The notes below the pieces were generated by a model. It saw only the letters and a program-made list of their open reading frames with translations, ran no database searches and was not told the origin of the DNA. From CAVOGJ01 sp963695405 (lineage in GTDB: Bacteria; Planctomycetota; Planctomycetia; Pirellulales; Pirellulaceae), in assembly GCA_963695405.1 (NCBI GenBank), contig CAVOGJ010000003.1:496001-560000 (forward strand): a stretch of 64,000 bases of DNA, written 5' to 3'. Every line of letters begins with the position of its first letter. Position 1 is the first letter of the stretch. The translations under genes were made by a program, and so were the position numbers. Below, one piece after another: positions 8,795-17,694 of this stretch.

Positions 8795-9541
8795 TCAAGC
8801 GCCGACCAGCAGCCGTGTGTTGGCATAGCCGTACCGCACCAGGCCGGCGTATTCCAGCCGCTCCGTCTCGGCTCGCAAATCGGTCGGCCAGTCAGTCTTC
8901 CACTGAGTCCGACTCGTATTGACCGGTTCCGCCTCTCGCAATCGCTGCTCGTCGAATGGCACATTCAGTCGCTCGAGCACGGCAACCAGATCATCGACCA
9001 GCGACTCTTGTCGCCCAATGAATTGTATGCCTGGTTGCGTATAGAGGCTGAACAGCTCGGTGACAAATCCGGGACTCTGCCGCTGGACGTTCCGCACGAA
9101 CGTCGCGAAATCGGGATCGCCCAGCGTGCGGAGTCGTCCGCAGGGATGCCAGCTTGTCAAGTCCGACTCGGCCGCCCACTGAGCACCCGAGCGGCCGCAC
9201 ATGTAACGCCACCAAGACTCGTACCAGTCTAACGGATGGCGGACGAAGCAAAAGCAGAACGGGAAACGTGCATCGGAAATCGCTTCGCCGGTTTTCTTCA
9301 GTCGCTGGACCGCGGGAAGCGCCTTCCAACCGCGCGGGACACGGCTCTTCAGCCACTCGTAGGAGGAGCGGGTCGCCGCCCGCGCTCCATTCGCATAGAA
9401 GCGTACGCGAACCAGATCAGCGTGAATGTGACTGAACTCCTTCCGCACCAGGCCTTGCTCTTGCAGGACCTGGGTGACCCAACTGCCGCCCGTTTTGGGA
9501 ACGTGCAGAAAAACGGCGCCGCAGTTCAACATGATCGCCAT
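8795..9541 (-). CDS. Sulfotransferase family protein
   Basis: 248 residues from ATG 9541 (the frame is open to 9748, but that start would sit deep in the upstream gene). The N-terminal strand-loop FLHVPKTGGSWVTQ (about residues 11-24) is the 5'-phosphosulfate-binding loop (PSB, PKTGGT-like) of PAPS-dependent sulfotransferases. FCFVRHPLDWYESWW (about 99-113) is the 3'-phosphate-binding segment (RxP...S/Y). Family knowledge: it transfers sulfate from PAPS to a hydroxyl or amine, often on a polysaccharide. Its ATG overlaps the glycosyltransferase upstream by 16 bp, which ties it to the polysaccharide cluster and suggests a sulfated polymer. It is the last gene of this operon. Confidence 0.88.
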   Translation of the reverse strand: MAIMLNCGAVFLHVPKTGGSWVTQVLQEQGLVRKEFSHIHADLVRVRFYANGARAATRSSYEWLKSRVPRGWKALPAVQRLKKTGEAISDARFPFCFCFVRHPLDWYESWWRYMCGRSGAQWAAESDLTSWHPCGRLRTLGDPDFATFVRNVQRQSPGFVTELFSLYTQPGIQFIGRQESLVDDLVAVLERLNVPFDEQRLREAEPVNTSRTQWKTDWPTDLRAETERLEYAGLVRYGYANTRLLVGA

Positions 9542-10731
9542 GGTGGCTTCTCCTGTGGTCGATACGATGTCCCCAAATGCTCGGCCAGCAAGTGAGCGAT
9601 CTGATCTGTGCCCAGCGGACGCCGATGCTGCTTCATGGCGGCCGCCGCGCCAGCCCGCCAGGACGCGAGCAGTCGCGGTTCGGCGATCAACCGCCGAATG
9701 ACGGCTTCGATCTGTGCGGGTTGGCCAGGGGCAACGACGATCCCACACCGGTACTCTTGTACGAGGTCGGCAAGTTCGGATTGTGGATCACAAACAGCAA
9801 TCAAGGGGACGTGGGCCGCCAGAAAGTAGTACGCCTTGCTAGGCACGGCCAGCCCCGACATGTTGGCTTCGAGGGAAACGACCGCCACATCGGCGGCCGC
9901 GAGACTGAACGGCAAGTGGGCCTCGGGCTGCCAACCCAGGATCGTCACATTGGGCAAGGGTTGCGTTTGCTGGCGAGCTGATATCTCATCCCATTTCGGT
10001 CCGGCACCAATGAACAGGAAATGTGCGGTGGGGTTGTCGCCAAGTCGTGCGGCCGCCAGCAAGAGACTCTCCAGATCGTGTCCCAGGCCCATATTCCCAG
10101 AGTACATGATCGTCAACTTGTCGAGCTGATCGTGCTTTTCGGCGAACCAGTTCTGCGCTTTGGCCAGCGGCCGCAGGTGTTGGTCGTCGGACCAGGGAGG
10201 CACGACCTCAATGGCCGCGACCGCCGCCGCCGAATCGTGATATTGATCCGCCAATGCGGCTCGCATATGGCGACCTAGGGTCATCACCAAGCAGGCCGAC
10301 CCATAGGCGACTCGATTGAAGTGCTGCCAAAGTTGGACTAGCGGATGACGCGGACCGAGCAGGCCCTTCTGCACCAGCACATCGGGGAAGATATCATGGA
10401 CCATCACCGCAAAGCGAATCCCTCGCCAGCGGGCATGCCAGCGGACAAACCAGCTCGCGATCGGCGGATTCGAGAAGACCAGCACAGGCGTCGACCGAGG
10501 CACTCGCCACAGCCAGAACCAGATGTGTAGCGAGTAGCGCAGCCAACTCCTGCATCGCGTGAGCAGTCCGCCGCGCTGATACGGCGCAGATGCCACGCAG
10601 GTCAGACCCGTGGGGGCGACTTTGGCCAAGGTGTCGGGATGCCCGGTCACCATCACGATGGGCCCAACATGGGGCAACAAATCGACGGCCAATTCCCAGG
10701 TCATGGGACCGGCCATTTGATTCAAGATCAC
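9526..10731 (-). CDS. GT4-type glycosyltransferase (WbuB-like)
   Basis: About 401 residues. The C-terminal GT-B half is clear: LTIMYSGNMGLGHDLESLLLA (about residues 206-226), FLFIGAGPKW, NVTILGWQPEAHLPFSLAAADV and a following acidic/EX7E region typical of GT4 (YYFLAAHVPLIAVCDPQSELADLV). The N-terminal domain contains FAVMVHDIFPDVLVQKG, typical of WbuB-like enzymes that build O-antigen or capsule chains. The start is uncertain: the frame is open to ATG 10947, but that would overlap the upstream kinase by 163 bp; GTG 10731 (ILNQMAGPMTWEL) fits the first Rossmann strand and is chosen here. It overlaps the sulfotransferase by 16 bp. Donor and acceptor sugars are unknown. Confidence 0.85.
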   Translation of the reverse strand: MILNQMAGPMTWELAVDLLPHVGPIVMVTGHPDTLAKVAPTGLTCVASAPYQRGGLLTRCRSWLRYSLHIWFWLWRVPRSTPVLVFSNPPIASWFVRWHARWRGIRFAVMVHDIFPDVLVQKGLLGPRHPLVQLWQHFNRVAYGSACLVMTLGRHMRAALADQYHDSAAAVAAIEVVPPWSDDQHLRPLAKAQNWFAEKHDQLDKLTIMYSGNMGLGHDLESLLLAAARLGDNPTAHFLFIGAGPKWDEISARQQTQPLPNVTILGWQPEAHLPFSLAAADVAVVSLEANMSGLAVPSKAYYFLAAHVPLIAVCDPQSELADLVQEYRCGIVVAPGQPAQIEAVIRRLIAEPRLLASWRAGAAAAMKQHRRPLGTDQIAHLLAEHLGTSYRPQEKPPWRSC

Positions 10732-10784
10732 CAGCCTTGTCGCACCGCTCGACGAGGGATCCGTTCGCAGCGTTCCAGCGGTCG

Positions 10785-12023
10785 TTAATTCACGTTCGCC
10801 AACCAGCGACGGATCTCGGACTGCATCCGCTGCAGGCCCGGACTGTGACACACAAAGTGTTGATTCGCGTTCTCGCGTAAATGCCAATTCAGTTCTTCCC
10901 ACATGAACAAATGAAAATGGACATGGCGAACTATCGGGTCGCCCCAATCGACGTTGGTCCAGGATTGTCCGGCAAGACTTTGCTGCAGATCATTTGACAG
11001 TAATCGGTCGGCGAGTCCCGGCGCCAGCCGCGATGCGGTTCGCCACACCAGAAAATCATAGGCCGCTTGGCGCCTTCCCGTATTTTCCCAGTCGATGATC
11101 CACGTCGCGCCTTCCTCATCCATCAGGATATTCGCCGGCTGAAAGTCTCCGTGAGTGATGGCCGTCGTCAGCGACTCACTCCCCACTCTTGCCTTGGATT
11201 GCCGACGCATCGCCGGTTCGACCGTTGCTTTGATGCACTGGTGCAAATCGCGGGCCGACTGCTCCAAGGCAAGCAGCATGGGACGATCGTATCGATCGTC
11301 ACGATTGATCAGCCGCAAGGACTCGTCCAGCAGGGCGGCGGTGTAGTCACTGAGCGGCTGTGACTGCTGCGTGGACGCCACCAGGTTCCGTAAAGCAACC
11401 AGTGCCGCCTCGCTCACCCGACGCCGATCAGCGGCGGCTATCAGTCGGTTGAGAGGGGTTGCCGAGATATAGACCTCGACGATCTGATGGTTCGAGGACG
11501 AGATCAGTTGGGGAACGGCGACCCCCGCCTCGGCGGCCCATCGCCGCCCCTCCAACTCGCGCTCAAAGGCCTCGCTGGAAAAGCCCTCCTTTAAGAGACT
11601 AATGCTCGTACCGGCCGCATGGTCGAGCAGACGTACCCGCTGATTGCCCGGCACGATGAGCGTTGTCCCCAACGACGGTGGCGACGGGTGAACGGCGAGT
11701 GAGGCATCGGCACACCAGCGGGCCAGCCACGGACCAGTGGCCAATTCGACATACCATCGCTGCGGGGGCCGCCTCCAGCGGAGGGGGCTGGAGGAAAACT
11801 CCTTGCGAATCGGATCCAGCGCCTCGGGCGCAATGGACGGATGGAAGATGGCGTTCAAGCGCGTGTTGCACCACAGGCGATGTTTGCTGACGCCAGGCAC
11901 CGGTCGACCAGGATGAAACTCGACTTGAAACGGCGTTCCTTGCTGCTCTGACCAGTATCTTGCCAGCGTGGCCTCCAGGATCGGCCCAAAGCGTTCACGC
12001 TGTCGAAGCAGGCTGATGCGCAT
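10785..12023 (-). CDS. Phosphotransferase (APH/choline-kinase fold) in polysaccharide cluster
   Basis: 412 residues. The catalytic loop ITHGDFQPANILMD (about residues 291-304) holds the Brenner-type HGDxxxxN, and WIIDWENTG (about 309-317) the metal-binding DxE/D. Both are diagnostic of the aminoglycoside phosphotransferase/choline kinase fold (PF01636-type). The N-terminal 100 residues are divergent and no clear Gly-rich loop was identified. Family knowledge: such kinases phosphorylate small hydroxylated molecules, sugars or, in polysaccharide loci, lipid A/Kdo sugars. Context within the exopolysaccharide region suggests a sugar or glycan kinase; resistance to aminoglycosides is not supported by anything here. 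It is followed by the GT4 gene. Confidence 0.85.
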   Translation of the reverse strand: MRISLLRQRERFGPILEATLARYWSEQQGTPFQVEFHPGRPVPGVSKHRLWCNTRLNAIFHPSIAPEALDPIRKEFSSSPLRWRRPPQRWYVELATGPWLARWCADASLAVHPSPPSLGTTLIVPGNQRVRLLDHAAGTSISLLKEGFSSEAFERELEGRRWAAEAGVAVPQLISSSNHQIVEVYISATPLNRLIAAADRRRVSEAALVALRNLVASTQQSQPLSDYTAALLDESLRLINRDDRYDRPMLLALEQSARDLHQCIKATVEPAMRRQSKARVGSESLTTAITHGDFQPANILMDEEGATWIIDWENTGRRQAAYDFLVWRTASRLAPGLADRLLSNDLQQSLAGQSWTNVDWGDPIVRHVHFHLFMWEELNWHLRENANQHFVCHSPGLQRMQSEIRRWLANVN

Positions 12024-12118
12024 CGTTCCGAACCTGGGTTAAGTTGACTGCCGAATCGCGCGGCATGCGCCGCACTGCGCCGAAACGCCGCCTCTCGCCG
12101 GGCCTTGGCTGGGCAGGA

Positions 12119-12808
12119 CTAGCGCAGGGCGCCTGTCGGCACAGCTGTTTGCCTCTTATCCAAGTAGGAAAGCTGACGATCCATTTCCCGCGCGATCGCT
12201 GCTAGGGGGCGACTTCCGTCCAGCACATACCACTCATCGGTCCAGGACCGGTATGCTTTCCACCGCGCTTGCAACGTCGCCGCCGAATCGGGAAACGGTT
12301 CTTGTTTCCGAAGAGAACGTTCCTGCGACTGCGAAACCGAGACCATCAGCAGGAAGGCCGCGTCCGGACGCGGCGCGGTCCAGCACAGCAGCTTCCAAAG
12401 CCACCAGGTCGCGACGCGTTCGTTCGGAAAATTCAGGGCGAAATCAAGCCGCGTATCTTGCAGGTACCGGTCGCAGAGAACGTCGTAGCCGATCCATCTC
12501 CAAACACGGATGCCGACACCATAAAGGAGAATCAGGTCGCAGAGCGCCAGGGTGAGCCAGGTACGACGGACCCAGGGGCGGCGAAAGCGGGCGGTCCGCT
12601 CGCGACTGGGACCCGCGGCAGGTATCGCCCGCTCGCCCGCCAGTCGCAACATCGATTTGAGAAGGTTCATGCCCGGCGTATAGCCGCCCCGCGACCAGAG
12701 GATTTTGACACGACGACCTCGACCGACCAGTTGGTCATGCAGCCGACCGATGTGCGTCGACTTGCCAGCGCCGTCCATGCCACTCAAGACGATTAGCAGA
12801 CCATTCAT
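12119..12808 (-). CDS. Thymidylate-kinase-like P-loop protein
   Basis: 229 residues. The P-loop is LSGMDGAGKSTHIGRLHDQL (about residues 8-27), which fits the thymidylate kinase family. The DRY-type motif appears as LCDRYLQDTRLDF (about 116-128), and a possible LID-like stretch SLRKQEPFPD follows at about 174-183. Real dTMP kinases are about 200-210 residues and do not carry the long hydrophobic insert TWLTLALCDLILLYGVGIRV (about 88-107) seen here; that suggests an interfacial or membrane-associated relative. Such proteins recur in bacterial polysaccharide clusters, where their substrate is unclear. It lies between the CapD-like gene and the kinase gene on the same strand. True dTMP synthesis is possible but not favoured. 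Confidence 0.8.
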   Translation of the reverse strand: MNGLLIVLSGMDGAGKSTHIGRLHDQLVGRGRRVKILWSRGGYTPGMNLLKSMLRLAGERAIPAAGPSRERTARFRRPWVRRTWLTLALCDLILLYGVGIRVWRWIGYDVLCDRYLQDTRLDFALNFPNERVATWWLWKLLCWTAPRPDAAFLLMVSVSQSQERSLRKQEPFPDSAATLQARWKAYRSWTDEWYVLDGSRPLAAIAREMDRQLSYLDKRQTAVPTGALR

Positions 12809-12868
12809 GAGAAGGTTTCCAGATAGGTTTGGCTGGCAGCCATACGCTGTTTCCCGATCGGCTACGCT

Positions 12869-14905
12869 TCAGGCACTGGCCGGATCACCGGGCATGGAGT
12901 GATCGGCCAGCCCCCCGCCGGTGTGTAACACGGACAGCGTTCCAGTCGATGGGTCGGCGAATTCGATGGGAGACGTGTATTCGGGAACGATTTCCTTCAG
13001 TCGTTGTCGCACGCGAGCATCGGGTGCGTCGAGCAATCGCCCGAGCGAGTCAATCGCGGCGAGGACCTCGTCGATCGAGTAGGGTCGATGGCAGGCGGCC
13101 CGCAATTTGGGATGCGACGTCTGTAATGATCTCTCTTCGTCAAAATAGAGTTCTTCGTACAGTTTTTCACCCGGACGCATCCCAATGTATTGAATTTCGA
13201 TCGCGTCACTCGGCAGCCCCGACAGCCGGATTAAGTCTCGTGCCAGGTCCGCAATCCGCACTTGCTCACCCATTTCCAGCACGAAGATCTCGCCCCCCTT
13301 CCCCATGGCCGCTGCCTGCAGTACCAGTTGGGCCGCTTCCGGAATGGTCATGAAAAATCGTGTCATGCGTTCATCGGTGACGGTGACCGGACCGCCACGC
13401 AGGATCTGTTCTTTAAAGATGGGAACGACACTGCCGTTGGAGCCCAAGACGTTTCCGAAGCGGACAACCACGAAGGCGGTGGGTGATTCTTGTGCCATGG
13501 CGTGAATGTAACGTTCAGCGATCTGCTTCGAGGCGCCCATGACGCTCGACGGATTGACGGCTTTGTCGGTGGAAATGAGCACGAACTTTGCTGCACCGTA
13601 CTGGTGAGCCAGATCGGCCACACTCTTGGAGCCAAAAACGTTGTTGCGAACACACTGGGCCACGTTGCCCTCCATCAGCCCCACATGCTTGTGAGCGGCA
13701 GCATGGATGACAAGATCAGGACGATGTTCGGCAAAGATCTGACGCATGCGATCGCCGTCGAGAACGTCGGCAACGCACGGCTTCAGCCGTGTTGTCTCGG
13801 TGACACGCGTCAGCTCATTGGTGATCAAGAATAACGCGTTTTCGCCGTTATCAACGAGAATCATCTGTTGTGGCTGGAACTGCAGCAGCTGCCGGCAAAT
13901 TTCCGAGCCGATGCTGCCACCGGCGCCCGTAATGAGGATTACCTTTCCGGCCACCTCCTGTGAGATCGACTCATTGTCAAGTTCTACCGGCTCGCGCCCC
14001 AGCAGATCGTTGATCTCAACGTCGCGGACAGGAATGTTACCATTCCATTGGTCCGCTACCGAGGGCACGACTTTCAGCCGCAGATTTGCCTGATCGCATT
14101 GGTCCATCAGCTTTCGCAACTGGGCGCCCTGCAGCTGATCTGCCAGCACGAGCAGATCCGTGGCTTTGCAACCGGCGGCGATGACGGAAGCGCTGGCGAT
14201 TTCGCCGAGTACGGGGATCCCACCTAACCGCTGCCCATGCCGCTGCGGATCGTTATCGAGAAACCCGACGATGCGATAGGAGAGTTCGTCGTGCGAGTGA
14301 ATTTGATGTGCGAGGATCCCATTTGCGTGATGGGCACCGACCATGAGGGCCACCCTTTGGTGACCCGCCCGCAGCCAGAGCTGCTCGCGGAAGAAGCGCC
14401 AACTCGAGCGCATGGCCCCCAGGACCAGAGCGGAGACGAAGCAGTCCATGACCACGACCGCCCGCGGCACAAAGCCCTCCAGCACATAGTGGTTGAGAAT
14501 CACCAAGGCCAGCAGCGATGCAGCCGAGGCCCGCAATAAGGCTGCCAGGTCCGAAAAGGTGACGTATCTCCACCAGCCGTGAAAGTGGCCAGTGATATAG
14601 AAAATGTAGAGTTTTATGGCCAGGATCGCCGGCAGCGTGACCCAAAAACGCGACACGTGATTCGCCGGCACTACGAAATCAAAGCGGAGCATGAAGGCAA
14701 ACCAGTAAGCCAACGCGAACACCATGCCATGTCCGAAGGCGAGAAGCCAGACACGATTGACGAGCGCCAGCCGCACCAGCCTGGTGCGGAGACTTTGCCC
14801 TGGTTTCGTGACCACCGCTGCTGCGGAAGTACGACGGGGGATCTTTCTGGGAGCGATGCGCGGCGTCGCTCGATCAGCATACAAGTTATCGGATGCAATG
14901 CTCAT
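12869..14905 (-). CDS. FlaA1/CapD/WbpM-like membrane nucleotide-sugar dehydratase
   Basis: 678 residues in two parts. The N-terminal third has about four membrane helices (for example LLAFGHGMVFALAYWFAFML, about 51-70), followed by a CoA-binding/Rossmann-like segment (ALMVGAHHANGILA, about 184-197). The C-terminal half is an SDR domain with GAGGSIGSEICRQLL (about 320-334), NNVFGSKSVADLAHQY, the catalytic-type ISTDKAVNPSSVMGASKQ (about 435-452) in which S-T-D-K replaces the YxxxK pattern, and VRFGNVLGSNGSV. This is the WbpM/PglF/CapD pattern of UDP-GlcNAc 4,6-dehydratases in O-antigen and capsule loci. Inner membrane. It acts early in making the sugar precursor and lies directly next to the Wzc-like gene. 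Confidence 0.94.
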   Translation of the reverse strand: MSIASDNLYADRATPRIAPRKIPRRTSAAAVVTKPGQSLRTRLVRLALVNRVWLLAFGHGMVFALAYWFAFMLRFDFVVPANHVSRFWVTLPAILAIKLYIFYITGHFHGWWRYVTFSDLAALLRASAASLLALVILNHYVLEGFVPRAVVVMDCFVSALVLGAMRSSWRFFREQLWLRAGHQRVALMVGAHHANGILAHQIHSHDELSYRIVGFLDNDPQRHGQRLGGIPVLGEIASASVIAAGCKATDLLVLADQLQGAQLRKLMDQCDQANLRLKVVPSVADQWNGNIPVRDVEINDLLGREPVELDNESISQEVAGKVILITGAGGSIGSEICRQLLQFQPQQMILVDNGENALFLITNELTRVTETTRLKPCVADVLDGDRMRQIFAEHRPDLVIHAAAHKHVGLMEGNVAQCVRNNVFGSKSVADLAHQYGAAKFVLISTDKAVNPSSVMGASKQIAERYIHAMAQESPTAFVVVRFGNVLGSNGSVVPIFKEQILRGGPVTVTDERMTRFFMTIPEAAQLVLQAAAMGKGGEIFVLEMGEQVRIADLARDLIRLSGLPSDAIEIQYIGMRPGEKLYEELYFDEERSLQTSHPKLRAACHRPYSIDEVLAAIDSLGRLLDAPDARVRQRLKEIVPEYTSPIEFADPSTGTLSVLHTGGGLADHSMPGDPASA

Positions 14906-14986
14906 GGGTCTTCAGGGTGCTTAATCTAGGTGGCAAATGCCGAGACATCGCGACAGTGGCCGCGGGCGTACCGCCCGCCGGCCTGC

Positions 14987-17332
14987 CTATTTGCGGCCCG
15001 CCATCTGTTTGAGCGCGGCACGCGACTCGCCCGCCGTGGACGGTCTCTTGCCGTCCTCGCCGTAAGCTCCGTACGTCCCGTAGCGCCCGAAGTGACCGGC
15101 AATCTCCTGGAACCCATGCTCGTCGATCCCGTTCACGATCGTGCCCAAGACGTTGCCGTTAACGGCCTGTAGCATCTCCATGGCTCGTGTCGCGACTGCC
15201 TGCACGCCCTTCCGGATACGGAGGGTCAGCAACACACCGTCCACACGGGCGGCCACGGCACACGGGTCGGTGACCGCCAGCAACGGCGGCGTGTCGACAA
15301 GCACGAAGTCAAATCTTTCGCGAGCCATATCGAGCAAATTCTTGAACTGCGGTGTACTCAAGAGTTCCGATGGGTTCAGAGGACGCTCCTGGGCTGGCAA
15401 GAAGAACAGATTGGGGATATCTGTGGCCAGCGACGAATCGACAAGGTCTGCTTGCCCCGCGATCACCGCTGCCAGTCCAAATTGACAATCCTTGGGCTTG
15501 CCGAGTAATTTCGCCAACGACGGGCGGCGGAAGTCGGCATCCATTACCAAAACTCGCTTGCCCGATTTGGCAATCGCCACGGCCAGGTTGGCCGTAACGG
15601 TTGACTTACCGTCGCCAGGCAACGGGCTCGTGACCTGGATCACCTTGAGATTCTGACCGGCCGCACTGAAGTAAAGGCTGGTCCGAACACCGCGGAAGGC
15701 CTCGGCCACGTGCGATCGATCCTGGTGTACGGTGCAAACGATCGGCGAAATGTGCGGCAGGCTGGTCGAGGCCACTTGTTCCCGCTTGCTGATGAAGGGG
15801 ATGCGGCCGATGACCGGGACCTGCAGGGCCTGACGAATCTCAGTGACGTTGCGGAATGTATTTTCCGAGCGGTCGACAATCCAGGCCAGCACGCTGCCGA
15901 GTAGACAACCCAGGAATAGTGAGGCGACGCCAACATACAAGATATGCGGAGCAACCTGCTCTCCAAATTTTGATTGTGCCAGAATACTGGCAGTATCGCC
16001 ACCATAATCCTGCAGAATATTGATTTCCTTCAGCTGAGAGACGACTTCGTCAAACAGAAGCTTCGTGTGGTCCCTTTCGCTGCGAAACGCCTGATCTTGC
16101 AAGAGATAGTCTTGCATCACGTTGGCCAGCTTCTGCTCCTCCTGAAACTCGGCGTCCAGGGCGGTGATCTGTTCTTCTAAGCTCGCTAGGCGATCGCGGA
16201 GCATCTGCAGGTAGATTTCGACATAGTCCTTCTCTTCGTCGACTTTCATGTCGTCGATCAGACCCGTCATGGCGGGTACGTCTTTGGTCAACAGGCCATT
16301 CAGTAGGCGTTTGACTTCCTCACGCCGCTTGGTCACGGATTCCAGGTTAGGGTGTCCCTCCCCAAACTCGTCCAGCAATTCGCTGCGGGTGACCATCAAA
16401 CGGACATACTCGCCCATCAACAGCGAGGCGTATTGGCGGATGGCTTCTCTTTCCGCGAGGTGTTCCTGCTCGGCGAGCTTGAACGATTTCCAGTCCATCG
16501 ATTCCTCGGTGTCTGGTTTCAGTTCGGCCAAGGCCTCGAAGTAGACGGCGTCACGGCTGACCCCACCCTCGGCAATCGCGGAATCAATCGAGGCGACCTT
16601 GGCCTCGAGCATGGTGCGTTCCACCATCAGTTTCTGCCTAGTCGATTCAATCTCGCTCTGCCGCTCATGATGCACATTGACACCTTGGCCGTCGCGCCAC
16701 ATCAACGGGGCACTCCGCTGGAACTCGCGGTACTTCTCCTCATTGGCGACCATCTGTTCCCGCAACAGTCGGTTGGCCTGTCGGATCAACTCGCTCGCGT
16801 CACGACCTTCTTTCTGGTTGAATTCGCCCAGGTAATCTTCGTAAGTCTTGGCAATGGCCGCGACGATATCTCGACAGTCTGTGGGGTCGGGACAACGGAA
16901 TTTGACGTTCAGCACCGAGGCATTTTCGTCTTTCAACGAGACGAGCATGTTCTCGACGATGTACTTCACGACATCATCCTCGTCCGCCAGCGATGGTAGA
17001 CTGGCCAGATCATACTTGGCGATCGCTTCTTCAATGATCAGCGGACTCTGCAATCGCAGGGCGTGCGTTTCGATCGTTTCGCTCGAAACCGGCTTGTCCT
17101 CGTCTCCGCCACGGAAGCCCGAGATGTGCTTATTTCGTATCAGAATGTCCGATTGCGATTCGTAGGTTCGCGGAGCTTTGAGGTAGTAGAGCGCACCGAG
17201 CCCCAACGTTATGACAAGGCAAGTCAGCACGAGCGCCAGATGGCGATGAATGATCTCCCACAGGTCGGTCAATTGGTCCTGCAGGTCGTGGTCCGGTGTG
17301 GATTGACCGGAACTGCCAAGTCGATTTGCCAT
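14987..17332 (-). CDS. Polysaccharide co-polymerase / tyrosine autokinase (Wzc-like)
   Basis: 781 residues. N-terminal Wzz-type membrane helix (HLALVLTCLVITLGLGALYY, about 31-50), a long periplasmic coiled-coil-rich region (about 60-460), a second membrane helix (ILYVGVASLFLGCLLGSVLA, about 472-491), then a cytoplasmic BY-kinase domain. The Walker A is PLPGDGKSTVTAN (GDGKS at about 572-576), Walker A' VLVMDADFRRPSL (about 594-606), and Walker B FVLVDTPPLLAVTDP (about 682-696). The C-terminal tail has a tyrosine cluster (GRYGTYGAYGEDG), the autophosphorylation site in this family. It controls chain length and export of an extracellular polysaccharide together with the Wza-like protein at 21528. 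No separate Wzb phosphatase gene is visible here. Confidence 0.95.
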   Translation of the reverse strand: MANRLGSSGQSTPDHDLQDQLTDLWEIIHRHLALVLTCLVITLGLGALYYLKAPRTYESQSDILIRNKHISGFRGGDEDKPVSSETIETHALRLQSPLIIEEAIAKYDLASLPSLADEDDVVKYIVENMLVSLKDENASVLNVKFRCPDPTDCRDIVAAIAKTYEDYLGEFNQKEGRDASELIRQANRLLREQMVANEEKYREFQRSAPLMWRDGQGVNVHHERQSEIESTRQKLMVERTMLEAKVASIDSAIAEGGVSRDAVYFEALAELKPDTEESMDWKSFKLAEQEHLAEREAIRQYASLLMGEYVRLMVTRSELLDEFGEGHPNLESVTKRREEVKRLLNGLLTKDVPAMTGLIDDMKVDEEKDYVEIYLQMLRDRLASLEEQITALDAEFQEEQKLANVMQDYLLQDQAFRSERDHTKLLFDEVVSQLKEINILQDYGGDTASILAQSKFGEQVAPHILYVGVASLFLGCLLGSVLAWIVDRSENTFRNVTEIRQALQVPVIGRIPFISKREQVASTSLPHISPIVCTVHQDRSHVAEAFRGVRTSLYFSAAGQNLKVIQVTSPLPGDGKSTVTANLAVAIAKSGKRVLVMDADFRRPSLAKLLGKPKDCQFGLAAVIAGQADLVDSSLATDIPNLFFLPAQERPLNPSELLSTPQFKNLLDMARERFDFVLVDTPPLLAVTDPCAVAARVDGVLLTLRIRKGVQAVATRAMEMLQAVNGNVLGTIVNGIDEHGFQEIAGHFGRYGTYGAYGEDGKRPSTAGESRAALKQMAGRK

Positions 17333-17694
17333 AGTACGTCCTTCGTGATTAGTTGCGAGTAGCTGGCTTCGTCAACACGTCCATGCCGTTCGGGAAGTTG
17401 GAAGCCCTGGCCGCTTTCGATCCACCGGCAAGCAGATCTGACCCGGCCGCATCCTGGGGATGTCCTGGGGATGTCGTGAGGAAGAGCAAGTCGCGTACCA
17501 GCGGAAAAGTCGCGCAAAATAGCGGCCAAGTCGACTTGCGGACGTTGCGAAAAGGCAACGTGTCGCCGATCTGCATCGGGCCGAGGAGCCTTCACCACGC
17601 AGCAGCTCTTGCCGGAAGGCACCGGACGAGTGCGCAGCAGCTTCAAGAAATCAGCGGAGACCTGGCACCGTTGTGGCGGGAACGACCCCGGGCA
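17333..17694. other. 362-bp gap without a convincing gene
   Basis: Several overlapping open frames cross this stretch (for example 17269-17646 on the minus strand and 17353-17817 on the plus strand), but their compositions look like chance and no family motif was recognised. It contains a short direct repeat (tcctggggatg twice around 17452-17474). It probably holds the promoter and leader of the Wzc-like gene that starts at 17332. Confidence 0.4.

Noticed and set aside
10785..12023. Aminoglycoside resistance gene
   Set aside because: Only the general kinase fold is shared; it lies in a polysaccharide operon and lacks any resistance context.
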